Below, in pieces: positions 30,469 to 41,998 of a stretch of DNA of 64,000 bases (its first letter is position 1; every line of letters begins with the position of its first letter). The position numbers and the translations under genes were made by a program. A model generated the notes under the pieces. It had not been told where the DNA came from. It saw nothing but the letters and a program-made list of their open reading frames with translations, and did no database searches. Origin of the DNA: Coenobita brevimanus (taxonomy: Eukaryota > Arthropoda > Malacostraca > Decapoda > Coenobitidae); contig CM064664.1 of the NCBI GenBank assembly GCA_032717465.1, positions 3,470,969 through 3,534,968 on the forward strand. The letters run 5' to 3'.

Positions 30469-33400
30469 TCAAACTTCACAACCTTTTCTGCAGACTGAAC
30501 TAAACCATAATTGCACTCCATCATGTCCAACATTAACCTTCCATCTCAAATGCAAAAAGTAGTTCTGATATCTTAGTCTGTCCACAGGTTTGTCCAGTAC
30601 AACGTTCTCACATGTCTCTCCACATCCACACAGGTCTGTGCATACCAAACGGTTTTTCCTGCATCCACATGATTGTATGTTGCAATCAGTTTTGCAATGA
30701 CATTTCCTAAGCTCTAACAAGGCCTCTGGAGCAGGTGCATTCTCACAGAAAACTGGCCTGAGGCGACCGTCTTCTGACTTCCAGCCGTAGTCCACAGGTG
30801 AAGGTATTTCCGGACAAGGTGCTTTAGACAACTTCCAAACAAGCGCCATATAGTAAGCTCTGGAGGTGTGTGGCACTAACGTTCCTCGTGTTGGGGGTAG
30901 CTGTTTACCCTCTCTCCCTTTCTGTGCAAATAGAGCCCACCTCAGCTCTCTGATGTTGTTCTCACTGATGCCTGAGGTCTTGTATAGTAAACACAGATAT
31001 CGCTCCATTTGATCAAAGATACATGCTGGTATCTCGTCTGTCAACCCAAATGCAGTAAATGCTTTCAGAACTTCATCGTCAGCTTGCATAAATGCTTTAA
31101 AGTGACTTAACACACCCTTACCAGCAAATGATCCAGTGTTGTCTGTTCCCTTGAAAGCATACCATCCAATGAGTGCCTCTGTCCTCTTGGGTCCAAGTCT
31201 TTGGTAGCAATCATTGATTGATATTCTGTCACTTTTTGTTCTGAGAAGTGTTGTTGACTTTGGAAGTGATGGGAAGTGACCTAAAAGCAGAACAAAAACA
31301 TCTGTGTCAATTGAAAAGACATCCAAAGTGGATTGAGGGTCCTTGTGCATCACGTCAAATGCATTCAGAACAAGCTGGTCTCCCTCCCCCAGATTGTGCT
31401 GACCCGTTGCCATCTCAGGCATACTAACAATGTCAGATAATGAGTGATTAGCTTTCATTGTTGTATGGTGCATAACAACCACTCTCTTTGGCTTATTTTC
31501 ATAGTGACTGATGAGTTTATCTGAGAAGTACTCTGTCAGCTCTGCCTTGGTGTCCACATGAGAGAGGAATGTCTTCAAATTCCTTATTTCGGTGTTATCA
31601 TTGACATGATAATGAACTGGTGTTGTGTTAACTGTTCGCTTCTGGCGAGTTGTTTCCTTGAGAGAACCAGCAAGGTACTGATCAAAAACGACCCTGACCT
31701 CCTCATAAGGTTCACTCATGTCAGCCACGATGTCGACAAACTTCTTTGCAAAGTGCAAGGCATTTGACATTTCAGGAGTTTTGGGCACCATGTTCACTAT
31801 ACACATTGCGTCTATTATTAGGACAGAGGAACCTGCCCTCACTGGCTCTGAGATGGTCAGCTCGTCTGCCAGTGGTAGTGGTGACTTCATGACTGCAGGT
31901 ACCAGTTTCGATTTGTCTGAAAGCATTATCATTGATCCATCCGGATGAAAGTTGGAAGGTGGAGCGACACTGAATTCAAATTCTGTAATAGCATCCTTAA
32001 CAGAAAAGTCATTTCGAGTCTTGCACACAACAAGCAGTCGAGAGAGCAATGACCTTTCCTGTTTAATGGATACCAACTGCCCTTTGACTTTAGTTTGTAC
32101 TGTGGCTCCTACGTCCTTGAAGTACGTCAAGTTGTTCTTCTTTTGAGCATCCCAGAAATGAACTGATTTTTCCACCATCCGAATAGTGACAAAATTTTCC
32201 AATGCCTCTCGCGCCAATTTGTCTCGATTTTCTATGTTTCTGCTAACACTATCAGGTGTGACAGCAAATGTCACAAGGTTGAACATGTCACTTTTGAGGA
32301 AGGGATTTCCCTCTCTGGTAAGAACATTGAAAATCTTTGCTGCGAATGAGATGTTCCTGGCACCTTTTGCTCCAACAAGTTCATGGTGAAGAGAACTTGG
32401 CTGGGGTGCTTCAATTCCAGCATATTCTTTGAATTCCTGTACAATTCGGCACAGTGTAGGGGCTATAATGAAGTACTTGTCCAAGGCTTGCTCTTTTCCT
32501 GTGATGCCAATAAATCCCCCTTTAACCTTCATCTTTTGATGCTCCTGTTCAATGCCATGGTCTGGATCAATCGCAGTGAAGGGGACACTGTGTTTTGTAA
32601 TAGAAAAGTTGCCTTCGTCTAAAAAGTGCCAAGTCTCAGGGTCTGTGCTTTGCAGTTCCAGCATGTCTGCAACATAGAGTGGCCCCCACCGTCCATAGTT
32701 GTACTGGTCATGAGCATGAAAATAAGGCAACAGCTCCTCCATCTTAGCCAAATGAAGTCTCCAGTTGCAGGTCCGTGTAGCAGCAGTAAACATCAGGAGA
32801 ACCTCAACCTGATTCATGTAGTTTGTTAGAAATTTGGAGACACCTTTTGCTTGTTCTTTCCACTCATTTACCTTTTTGAAACAACCATGGGTAGAGAGCG
32901 TCTGGCGCATTTCGGCTACTTGTGATCTGAAGTCCTCCAGTGTAGAACCTGTCTTTTCATCGGAATATGCTGTAAAGGCATCAAGTACTTGGGTGATGTG
33001 ATGCTCAAGAACTGACCTTTCATCTTCTGAGAAAATTACCTGTATGTACATACTGAAAAGTGCAATCAGTGTGACTATGTGAGCTTCAATGCCTCTGTAT
33101 ATGTGACGACCGTCCAATATTTGTCGTACAGTAGTTGATCCATAAATGCCAGCTTCTTCCCATGCCATGTCAATGCCACTTCCTTGTATGTACTTCCCCA
33201 GGCACTTGAGTGCTGCCATAGTTATATGTAGACCACCGAGTCTGATGCACCAATTTTCTTTATAATCCTTGAGCTTTACTGCACGGTCATACAAATCACC
33301 ATCAAGGGTTATAATCGGCCTTAGCCGTTCGCCCACAGTAATGCAGTTGAGTTTTTGGCCATGCTTCAGAATTGTGAGGAGAACTGGCCATTCCGTTGGA

Positions 33401-33762
33401 CTTCTCTTGTACAATGGAGCAACAACACCAACATTCCACACTGGTGTCTCGTCGTGTATCAGAGAGTTAAAGGTGGACCAAGTGGGTGGCTTCTGACATC
33501 TCTCTGGCAGTGTTTTGCTTGCACTGCTGCTAGTGCTACTGCTACCAACTCCGGAGCAAACCTGGGATTCACTTGACACAGGGCTGGGTGGAGCTGGGGG
33601 AACATGTTCCGACGCAGATGTTCCACCTACGGTTGATGAGACGTCGGGGACCACAATTTCCTGATTGAATTCCACCATTTCATCGGGGCAAGCTCCAGCT
33701 TCCTCCCACGAATCTGTATCTTTATATTTATCCACTACCTGTGCCACCAGAGAGCTGCACAT
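30469..33762 (-). CDS. FEN/XPG-like nuclease with C-terminal CXC domain
   Basis: A 1097-codon frame. Residues 1-95: low-complexity Ser/Pro linker. Residues 95-640: a large domain of unknown function with the phrases ATRTCNWRLHL (about 328), HDQYNYGRWGPLYVADM (351-367) and KGGFIGITG (414-422). I recall this kind of block from large uncharacterised metazoan proteins. Residues 645-900 resemble a FEN/XPG 5'-nuclease: SVLIIDA (D651), VVFDQYLAGSLKETTRQKR (D694, XPG-N style), GEGDQ (E793, D795), FSIDTDVF (D819, D821) and FKGTDNTGSFAGKG (D874, helix-hairpin style). All expected acidic residues are present. Residues 1021-1051 hold nine Cys spaced C-x-C-x3-C-x4-C-x-C-x6-C-x3-C-x-C-x3-C followed by x-N, close to one half of a Tesmin/TSO1 CXC DNA-binding domain. 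Function is inferred: structure-specific nuclease guided by a cysteine-rich DNA-binding tail. The frame upstream continues in register past one TAA (33835-33837), so the Met here is probably not the real start. Confidence 0.72.
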   Translation of the reverse strand: MCSSLVAQVVDKYKDTDSWEEAGACPDEMVEFNQEIVVPDVSSTVGGTSASEHVPPAPPSPVSSESQVCSGVGSSSTSSSASKTLPERCQKPPTWSTFNSLIHDETPVWNVGVVAPLYKRSPTEWPVLLTILKHGQKLNCITVGERLRPIITLDGDLYDRAVKLKDYKENWCIRLGGLHITMAALKCLGKYIQGSGIDMAWEEAGIYGSTTVRQILDGRHIYRGIEAHIVTLIALFSMYIQVIFSEDERSVLEHHITQVLDAFTAYSDEKTGSTLEDFRSQVAEMRQTLSTHGCFKKVNEWKEQAKGVSKFLTNYMNQVEVLLMFTAATRTCNWRLHLAKMEELLPYFHAHDQYNYGRWGPLYVADMLELQSTDPETWHFLDEGNFSITKHSVPFTAIDPDHGIEQEHQKMKVKGGFIGITGKEQALDKYFIIAPTLCRIVQEFKEYAGIEAPQPSSLHHELVGAKGARNISFAAKIFNVLTREGNPFLKSDMFNLVTFAVTPDSVSRNIENRDKLAREALENFVTIRMVEKSVHFWDAQKKNNLTYFKDVGATVQTKVKGQLVSIKQERSLLSRLLVVCKTRNDFSVKDAITEFEFSVAPPSNFHPDGSMIMLSDKSKLVPAVMKSPLPLADELTISEPVRAGSSVLIIDAMCIVNMVPKTPEMSNALHFAKKFVDIVADMSEPYEEVRVVFDQYLAGSLKETTRQKRTVNTTPVHYHVNDNTEIRNLKTFLSHVDTKAELTEYFSDKLISHYENKPKRVVVMHHTTMKANHSLSDIVSMPEMATGQHNLGEGDQLVLNAFDVMHKDPQSTLDVFSIDTDVFVLLLGHFPSLPKSTTLLRTKSDRISINDCYQRLGPKRTEALIGWYAFKGTDNTGSFAGKGVLSHFKAFMQADDEVLKAFTAFGLTDEIPACIFDQMERYLCLLYKTSGISENNIRELRWALFAQKGREGKQLPPTRGTLVPHTSRAYYMALVWKLSKAPCPEIPSPVDYGWKSEDGRLRPVFCENAPAPEALLELRKCHCKTDCNIQSCGCRKNRLVCTDLCGCGETCENVVLDKPVDRLRYQNYFLHLRWKVNVGHDGVQLWFSSVCRKGCEV

Positions 33763-33834
33763 AAACAGCCAAATAATGTCACACTGTGTGTAGTCTGCAG
33801 ATACCGGTTTCAGGGTGTCTAACTTGTAGGTTAT

Positions 33835-34839
33835 TTAATGAGACACACTTGGACTTACTGGCTTGTCACAGAATATATATGGCATCTCTAATGTTTTTTT
33901 CAGAGCTTTGTCGTGAATAGTCATGTCAAGTTTGATGTCATTTGCTATGAAAGGAGCTTCAACTGCTAACTTCTGGGCAATCAGCAAATCAGCGCCATGA
34001 AATGAACCCGCATCACTTCCCAAGTCAATGTTATCAATTGCAAACAGTGGTCTAATTCCTCCCTTTACAAATGGAGGAATGTGTACACCTTGTGTGTTGG
34101 TGTTGATGCCATCCACGATAGCTGCTGCCATTCTCGTTGTTGTCCGCTCAACCTCATCGTAGGTGACGGAAACTTGTAGGTTATTCAAGGTCTCTACATC
34201 AGATCTGGATCTATTGGCCTGATATGAAGTCAGAGCAAGACCAACTGAAAGTGGGGTGATCTTTGATTTTTGAAATTTTCCATCAGCTGTTGATTTGTAT
34301 TTCACTTGTCGCCTGGACCTAAATGACGACACAACGTGTTGAGCAAGGTTTCTTGAGGATTTTTCTATTTCCATCTCTCGAGTTACATTGAGATCCATAT
34401 GGGGGCCACTGATCACCCATTTAAAAAATTGTTGTAGCTTCATAGGTGTATTGAAGTCAACAAATGATCCAGTATAATGCCAGTCACCCATTTCTTCAAT
34501 TTCCCTACGAAAAATCTGAGATGCCTTTAACACTGTTTCCATCTCATCTCCTCCGACGTTTTCGTACATTTGCGCCATTAAGTTTTCTTTGGTCACTGTT
34601 GAGAAAATTATTTCTGGCTTTGGTCCTCGTTTGGCAAAATCTATTCCTGGTACTTTTTCCAGCAAGATATTTTTTATATGTTTCTTGTAAGATGTTTTAG
34701 GGTGTGTTGTCACACCTTGCTCTTCAAGAAGGAGTTTATATGTGTCTTCCACAGAATTCATGTCAATGCTCTGAAATTCTGATGTACTATCATCTGTAAT
34801 CATAAACTCTACAATTTGTGCTATTTCTATATCACACAC
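33835..34839 (-). CDS. Middle segment of the FEN/XPG-CXC gene
   Basis: A 334-codon frame with no natural ATG at its start; it begins where the upstream zinc-module frame breaks (overlap 34827-34839) and ends in TAA at 33835, in register with the nuclease ORF. Content: charged helical region, FAKRGPKPEIIF, GDWHYTGSFVDFNTPMKLQQFF-type sequence, and an IPPFVKGGIRPLFAIDNIDLGSD block that looks conserved (polar/acidic, no low complexity). I do not recognise the fold. It is the N-proximal part of one large protein. A 54-nt GT...AG interval (33795-33848) would remove the TAA in frame, so it may be a tiny intron; otherwise the TAA is a mutation. Confidence 0.6.
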   Translation of the reverse strand: MCDIEIAQIVEFMITDDSTSEFQSIDMNSVEDTYKLLLEEQGVTTHPKTSYKKHIKNILLEKVPGIDFAKRGPKPEIIFSTVTKENLMAQMYENVGGDEMETVLKASQIFRREIEEMGDWHYTGSFVDFNTPMKLQQFFKWVISGPHMDLNVTREMEIEKSSRNLAQHVVSSFRSRRQVKYKSTADGKFQKSKITPLSVGLALTSYQANRSRSDVETLNNLQVSVTYDEVERTTTRMAAAIVDGINTNTQGVHIPPFVKGGIRPLFAIDNIDLGSDAGSFHGADLLIAQKLAVEAPFIANDIKLDMTIHDKALKKTLEMPYIFCDKPVSPSVSH

Positions 34840-35438
34840 TGCCTTGATAAAATTTCATTTTCCGAACAGCTGTCAGTAGTAGATGTAGATGGTTCCATAG
34901 CTCTTGTTTCTTTTCTCAAGCAATTAATATGATATTTCATATTTTGAGCAAAAGCATCCTTTTCATCATTAAGGTAAGCAAGCCTGGCAGCGACTTCTTC
35001 ACTTTTAGTGGATTCTTTAATGGCCAAAAACTTTTTCCCCATGTCACTGGAGGAAACACTATGCACTGCACTTTTTTCATTGCTTTGGCAAAATATGCAA
35101 AGCTCCTGGTCAAAAGTTTTTCTCGCTTTAGAAGAAGAAGGCTCGCTGCTTGTTCTACCACGCTTCTTACTTTCTGCAGCTGATGCTATGTCATCCTCAT
35201 ACTTTTTTTGAGCGCGGGTCAGATTACCTTTATGGCAAAGAGACTTGTAGCACTTTCTATGGTAGATGTATTTGGTGTCATCAGAATATACCAGACTTCT
35301 CACTCGGTTTAGAATATCCAAATTCTGTCCAATTTTAGTCCAGTCTTGACAAAAGGATTGTATGGTTTCTAGGGATTTTTGACTTGCAACAGAATAGGGG
35401 CCACCTCCTGACTCTTTGCAAATGATGCATTCATCCAT
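34827..35438 (-). CDS. N-terminal paired zinc-binding modules of the same gene
   Basis: A 203-codon frame starting at ATG 35438-35436 with a good context (CAACAATGG). It has two modules: C4-x2-C7 with H60-x2-C63, and C114-x2-C117 with H170-x2-C173. Both have exactly 52 residues between the CxxC and the HxxC, so they are tandem copies of one C2HC-type zinc-binding unit. A Lys/Arg-Ser linker (about 88-108) could hold a nuclear localisation signal. The frame ends in TAG at 34827-34829, just after the point where the middle segment's frame opens; one frameshift joins them. An acceptor-like site at 35505 suggests a spliced 5' leader. Confidence 0.6.
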   Translation of the reverse strand: MDECIICKESGGGPYSVASQKSLETIQSFCQDWTKIGQNLDILNRVRSLVYSDDTKYIYHRKCYKSLCHKGNLTRAQKKYEDDIASAAESKKRGRTSSEPSSSKARKTFDQELCIFCQSNEKSAVHSVSSSDMGKKFLAIKESTKSEEVAARLAYLNDEKDAFAQNMKYHINCLRKETRAMEPSTSTTDSCSENEILSRQCVI

Positions 35439-35504
35439 TGTTGATGTGGTCGATATCGTTAAGCTGGCAATACAGTTACAAACACCCCATCAGTTGTCTT
35501 GCAT

Positions 35505-35525
35505 CTGGAAAGAGATTTAAAAATA
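35505..35525 (-). promoter_or_regulatory. Candidate 3' splice acceptor upstream of the FEN/XPG gene
   Basis: Minus strand TTTTTAAATCTCTTTCCAG followed by A; pyrimidine-rich with AG at 35506-35505, about 67 nt before the ATG. It would imply a non-coding first exon further upstream. Confidence 0.35.
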
Positions 35526-37585
35526 ATTATGCATTTTATGTAGCTATTAAAATAATGAAATGGACGCGGATGCATTGAATTTAGTGACATAAGTAATGTT
35601 TTTTGTGTAAAACATAAATATTCTGGCAAAAATATAGTTTGCGGTGTATCCAACATATGTAGCTTCCTATATTATTGCAGACGATAGTATGTGAATGTTC
35701 AAAGCATTGGCATTTCAAGATGAATTGCATAGAAACTTAACAACAAGGTGAATTCCATTTATCTACATCTGTACCTTATGAATACGTAAAAAAAATAGAG
35801 TTGGCATGAAAAACGAAGAAGAGCCATGAAATGGACAAATGCCGCCTGACTTATGATGGGTTGTGGTGGTGTTCTCAGCCTCTCAGCAAAACGCTAGCAA
35901 CGTCGACTTCTCACACTCTGGTAGCTGTGGTGAGTAAATGAGTAATGATGAGTAAGGTGAGAGGCGAGTGAGGGATCTGGTATATGCTGCCGTTGTCATC
36001 CCTGCCTCAGCATTGTGGTGGTGGTGGAGGTGGTGGGTAGGTTCGAGAGAAGGGCGGGGTCAGGTGGGGGATGATGTAGTTGTGGGATGAGTTAACTCTC
36101 GCTCTACGTTTGCTTGGTTTGTTTTTCTTTCTCGATGTATTCTCGGTCCTTTCTTATTGTGATTTACTTGTTGTGGGCTGATGATTGCCATTACTCGTCG
36201 GTGCGTGTAGAATATTATAGAGATGTCTTGTAGAATTGTTACTTGTAGTTAATCACAGAGATGTCTCGTAGCTTGTAACTTGTAGCTTGTTCATTGCAGA
36301 TTTGAAGACGAGATTCGTACTTCTGCTGCCACCATATCTTGTATAACTTCATAACATCTTGTAGTGTGTTTTGTAGATTAGTTATGCATATATTATACTC
36401 TTGGACGAGCGGTAGTTTTACATGAGTAGGCTTGTAAGTAAATAATCTTAGTACCCATTGTCATGCAATGACCGGAGAGGTAAAGATGAGTATGGGACTA
36501 TGTATAATTTTATTTGTCTTGAAAAGATTAAAGTCTCTCACACACGAGTTAAGTATAGAGTCCTGCTATTACCTCCCAGACTTGTCTCGCTAGACCCCTT
36601 CACTTTCTCCCTCTCTGTACAACCTTTCGGTTCTATGGCTAGCACCTTTCTGCTCTCTAACTCTCTCATCCTGCCCTAGAAGGGCTAGTGTCACGTGTGC
36701 ATGACACATGTGAATGTTCGAGAAACCCGTGTGTCTGTGTGTATGTAGCGTTTCCGGTGACATAGTATACGTGTGGCATTTATTTTTACAGAAATGCGGA
36801 CTCATTTCCTATTCCCACACCTTGGCTGATGTTCCTATCTATTATCTATCTATCCATCAGTCCATCATGCTACGAGTTGTATTATTATAATATGGAGTCC
36901 TGACACATTCAGCTCAAAGAGTCATCACCGGGAGAGGGGCGGATGGTGGGGGCATTTGTGGTCCCCCCCCTCCCCTGGGACTCCGAGGCATTGTTGTAGT
37001 GCGCCATTTTTCTTTTTTCTTAATTTTGAAAGGGAAGTGTAGTGTTTACTGTGCATGCAGTTTGGTATTGATAGTTAGAGAAACTTGTATTGTAGAGCAT
37101 GCTGGCTTACTCTATGTGTTACTGAGACACTGACAAAGTTTAGCAAAAGGGGGATGGTCAGGATTCTAGTCCCGAGAGCTGATGAAACGCGAGCTCCAGC
37201 TCTCCCTATCATCAGCTCTCCATCCACCTTGGGAGTACTGCCCTGCTCAACTGGTGCTACAGTCTGCATCTTTTTTTTTTCTTCTTCTGCGTTGAATGTA
37301 GGCTATTAATTGTTCATAAAATCACTGGCATTCAGCCTGTGTGACATAGGATCACAGTGGACGACTTGACATTAGACTAGCCAATTATTTGGTTTTGCAC
37401 AAAAACCTTGAAGTCACGACCTCCCAAACCATTACCGATTCTCAGGGTCAGACCGACGTGTTAGAAGAGTATTTGTTTACATGATCTTGATTGGTTATGA
37501 AATACTTTGTGTACGTCTTTAATAAGAAGTAAGAGATTAACATTCATCTGTCGAACACACACCTACACCAACCCACCCACTCACC

Positions 37586-37590
<5 letters not shown>
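35526..37590. other. Gene-free stretch
   Basis: Upstream region of the minus-strand gene. Contains a short GGT-rich run near 36015, a TAG-CTTGTA repeat phrase near 36230-36300 and a brief TATC run near 36840. No supported gene; a 5' exon of the nuclease gene may be hidden here. Confidence 0.4.

Positions 37591-37657
<67 letters not shown>
37591..37657. repeat. (CA)n microsatellite
   Basis: CA tract of about 67 bp, preceded by an ACCC-rich stretch. Confidence 0.97.
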
Positions 37658-37659
<2 letters not shown>

Positions 37660-37674
37660 CCAGCTGCGTGAGGG

Positions 37675-37794
37675 CAGTAGAAGAAATAGCTACAGAGCCA
37701 TCAGTGTAGAAAAGAGGAGGGAAGGATGATGAGGTGAAGTTGTAAGAAAGGTTTTTGGCAAGATGCCAGAAAGAGTTGGAAGAATTCAAGTTAA
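37675..37794 (-). mobile_element. LINE-C internal fragment (copy C-3)
   Basis: Matches 29072-29190 of C-1 over about 119 bp with one difference seen. It comes from the linker between endonuclease and RT (NSFWHLAKNLS, PPLFYTDGS) and has neither the 3' end nor a poly(A) tail. Confidence 0.9.
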
Positions 37795-38875
<1,081 letters not shown>

Positions 38876-41100
38876 ATATCTATCTACCTATATGTCTATC
38901 TATTGCCAGACGCCTAAATCCCATAGTGGGTGGCCACAAACAAATCGCCTTCACGTCACACTGTCCCCCGCCATATCACTGCCCTGCTCCCAATTCACAC
39001 ACCCCTCTCTCATATACCTCTCCACTCCATCCTTCCATCGCATCCTTGGCCTTCCCCTCCATCTCTCCCCCTCCAACTCACTCACAAACACTCTCCTCGT
39101 CAGTCTCTCATCTCCATCCTCACCACATGGCCAAACCACCTCACTGTGTTTCTTGTAACGCTTCCTATCACATCCACATCCACATCACAACGCTCCTTCA
39201 CATCCTCATTTGTCAGTCTGTCTCTCAGTGTGACACTGCATGCACCTCTCAATCAACTCATTTCCACTGCTCTCACTCTTGGCATCTGTCCATCCAAGAA
39301 CGTCCAAGCTTCACTTCCATACGTCAGAGTTGGGATCACAATATTGTCATGTAATAACTTTTTCACTTACATGCTCACTTCCCTATTTCCTATCACTGCC
39401 TTCAAAGAAACAGCAACCTTTCATCCTTTATTGTACCCTTTCAAGCACTTCATCCTCCAAACTTCCATGCTTACTCATCACATTACGCAAGTACTTCAAA
39501 GTACTCACATTTTCCATTTCCTCATCATCCAACCTCACTGTACATTCACTGACTTCACTTCTCTCGAAGACCATAAATTTACTCTTCCCTACATTCACCT
39601 TTAGATTTCGTTTCTTTCACACTCTCCCAGACTCATCCACCAAGCCTTGCAGCTCCCCTTCATTTTCACTTACCAACACAGTATCATCTGCAATGAACAG
39701 TACAGAGAGTTTCCAAACACTGCCCTCTCTTACTAGGGCCACTCCAACATCCACTGTCCAGCCTTGTATCTCTTTTATAACTCCATCCATATACGAATTG
39801 AACCACCATGGAGACATGACACATGCCTGTTTCAACCCAACCTTCAGATAGAAAAAATCACTCAGTTCACTATACACACGCACTGCAGCCTTAGCACTCT
39901 CATACATATTCTTCACAGCATTCAACAACTTCCCATCTATATATTCTTAATACTTTCCACAATCTTTGTCTATCCACTCTGTCATATGTTTTCTCTAAAT
40001 CCATGATGGCCCGATGTAACTTCTTTCCTTCTCTAGAAACATTTGTACTAAAGATTTAAGAATGAATATCTGATCAAAACAACCTCTTCTATCCCTAAAA
40101 CCTCCTTGTTCTTCTCCAAATAATTCCTCTGTTATTTCCCTAATTCTGTCAATAAGTATCCTACTAGATACATTTCCTATTACACTAAGAACACAAATAC
40201 CTCTATGATTACCACACACTTCTTTTTCCCCTTTCCCTTTGTACAAGGGAATAATTATACCTGACTTCCAGTCCTCAGGGACTCTACCTTCCTCCCAGGC
40301 CAATCTGCACATCTTCCACATCATTCTGGATTTCACCACACACTCCATCAATACCTGGGGCTTTCCCCATTTTGACTATCTTCATTGTTTCCACAACTTT
40401 CATCTTACTGATTTCTTCCTGTCTTCTGACCTCTTTCCTTCTCCTAGCCATTCCCTAGCCACTTATACTCACCTTATTTTCATTCTCTATGTTCAACAAT
40501 TCCTTAAAGTGTTCTCTCCATCTGTTCACTTTTTCTTCCCTCTCAACTAGCAATCTAACATTTTTATATTTCACTCCCCTGCCTAACTTCATTACCACCC
40601 TGTCTGACTCTCTTTACCTCTTTCCAGAACGTTTTCTTACAGTCCCTCCACTTTACCCTCAAATTCCTTCTAAATTTCTCATCTACTGTCTTCTTACTGT
40701 CTCTTAATCTTTTCACCTGTCTCTTTCCTTCTGCATTAAATTCTCTCTTCCGTCTCTCAACTTCTTCCATGCGCCTTTTTCTCATCCATTCATTATATGC
40801 TTTTTTCTTTTGTGTCACAGCTTGTCTCACCTCTTCATTCCACCATGCTGTTCCTTACATCCCCTTTCGTCTTCTCTTCACCTCACACACAACCTCACAT
40901 GCTGCATATATTTCTTCTGTGTTTCTTTTGCACACACCTTCCACGTCCCCCATCTGCTCCAGTTCATATTTACCCAATTGTTCCCCCACTTCTCTCTCAT
41001 ATTCTGTCTTTTTCTTATCCTCTTGTAATCTTTCCACTCTCCTTGCATCTACACTTTCCTCCCGTCCTTCCCTTCTTCTATTTCTCCATTTTACTTGGAC
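38876..41100 (-). mobile_element. RTE-A LINE, copy A-7 (5'-truncated)
   Basis: Minus strand. The 3' end (GATA tail as TATC on the plus strand, 38876-38905) is followed inward by the conserved GTGGCCACCC end. The copy covers the C-terminal domain, the RT and the linker (RRVERLQEDKKKTEYEREV near 41050) and is truncated just after the endonuclease region. The RT frame is broken several times: 39928-39617 shows GLKQACVMS and LFIADDTVL in place of LFADD, that is, an inserted codon next to the catalytic box; 40351-39995 has IIPLYKGKG and GFRDRRGCFDQIF. Confidence 0.92.
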
Positions 41101-41801
41101 CAAATATAAAATGAATAATTCGTCATTTCGACATAACTCTTTTCAAATGCGTCAAATCGGCATGAAACCAAATGCTAAAGATGCATCTTTCAAGTCTACA
41201 TCCTATAGCATGCCTTATTACATTAGGGGGGTCACCACCCAGTTAGCGGTAGGGGGGTCAGTGTCGGGTGTGTCTAGCCTAAAATGTCAAATGGGCATCT
41301 AATCGTCAATTTCCACCCGATTTACTCTAAATTTGATATGTGACATCTTTGACTAATATCCTGTTGTGTTTATGTGTCAGCACTAAAATGACTGCCGGAG
41401 ACGGATTTGCTGTGCCCGGCACCGCTTCTTGTTTTTCTTGTTTATTCCTTGACCATACATAAACTTCAAACTTGAATTTAGACACCGTTGGTTGTTATAC
41501 CGTTTATTCTGGTCAATTTATCTCTCTCTCTGGCTACAGATAGTTAACCGCGACTCGCAACTCTCTCTCTCCTCCCCAGATATCAGTCCATTCCACTCCA
41601 TTATCCTTCATACCCACCTCACCTCCTCCTAGATATACGAGACTCTGTGCTTTGAAGCCCCTGCCTCTTTCACACCATCATTCCATCTCCTCTTTGGTAT
41701 CCCATTTCCGTCATTGCCTCTACCTCTAATTATAATATTACTTTGGTAGTCTCTCATCACTCTTCTCACAAGGCTCCTGTCAGCCGTAGGCCTGCATCCA
41801 T
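41101..41801. other. Gene-free stretch
   Basis: An 80-codon minus-strand ORF (41871-41629) overlaps the MITE boundary and has no recognised features. No RNA gene seen. Confidence 0.35.
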
Positions 41802-41998
41802 GTCGGTTAAGGAAGCTCCCTAACACCTCTGCCTTAGCGATGTAATTTTGGATATGGCTAGTTAATATCAATTCCTACGTTATTTATCATGAATTTCGTG
41901 TTATTTCAGTGCTTTAAATGACCTACAAGATGATAATAAAGAGTAATTTGCAAAATAAATCGCCTAGATGAGGTTTTAGGTAGTTTCCTTAACCGACG
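41802..41998. mobile_element. MITE family F, copy 2
   Basis: Best-defined copy, 197 bp. Ends: GTCGGTTAAGGAAGCTCCCT on the left and, reading the minus strand from the right, GTCGGTTAAGGAAACTACCT. The inverted repeats extend about 40 bp with a few mismatches. No coding capacity. Target duplication not clear. Confidence 0.78.

Noticed and set aside
29801..36900. Terminal inverted repeats marking the FEN/XPG gene as a DNA transposon
   Set aside because: I compared both flanks by eye and found no convincing inverted ends or target duplication; status left open.
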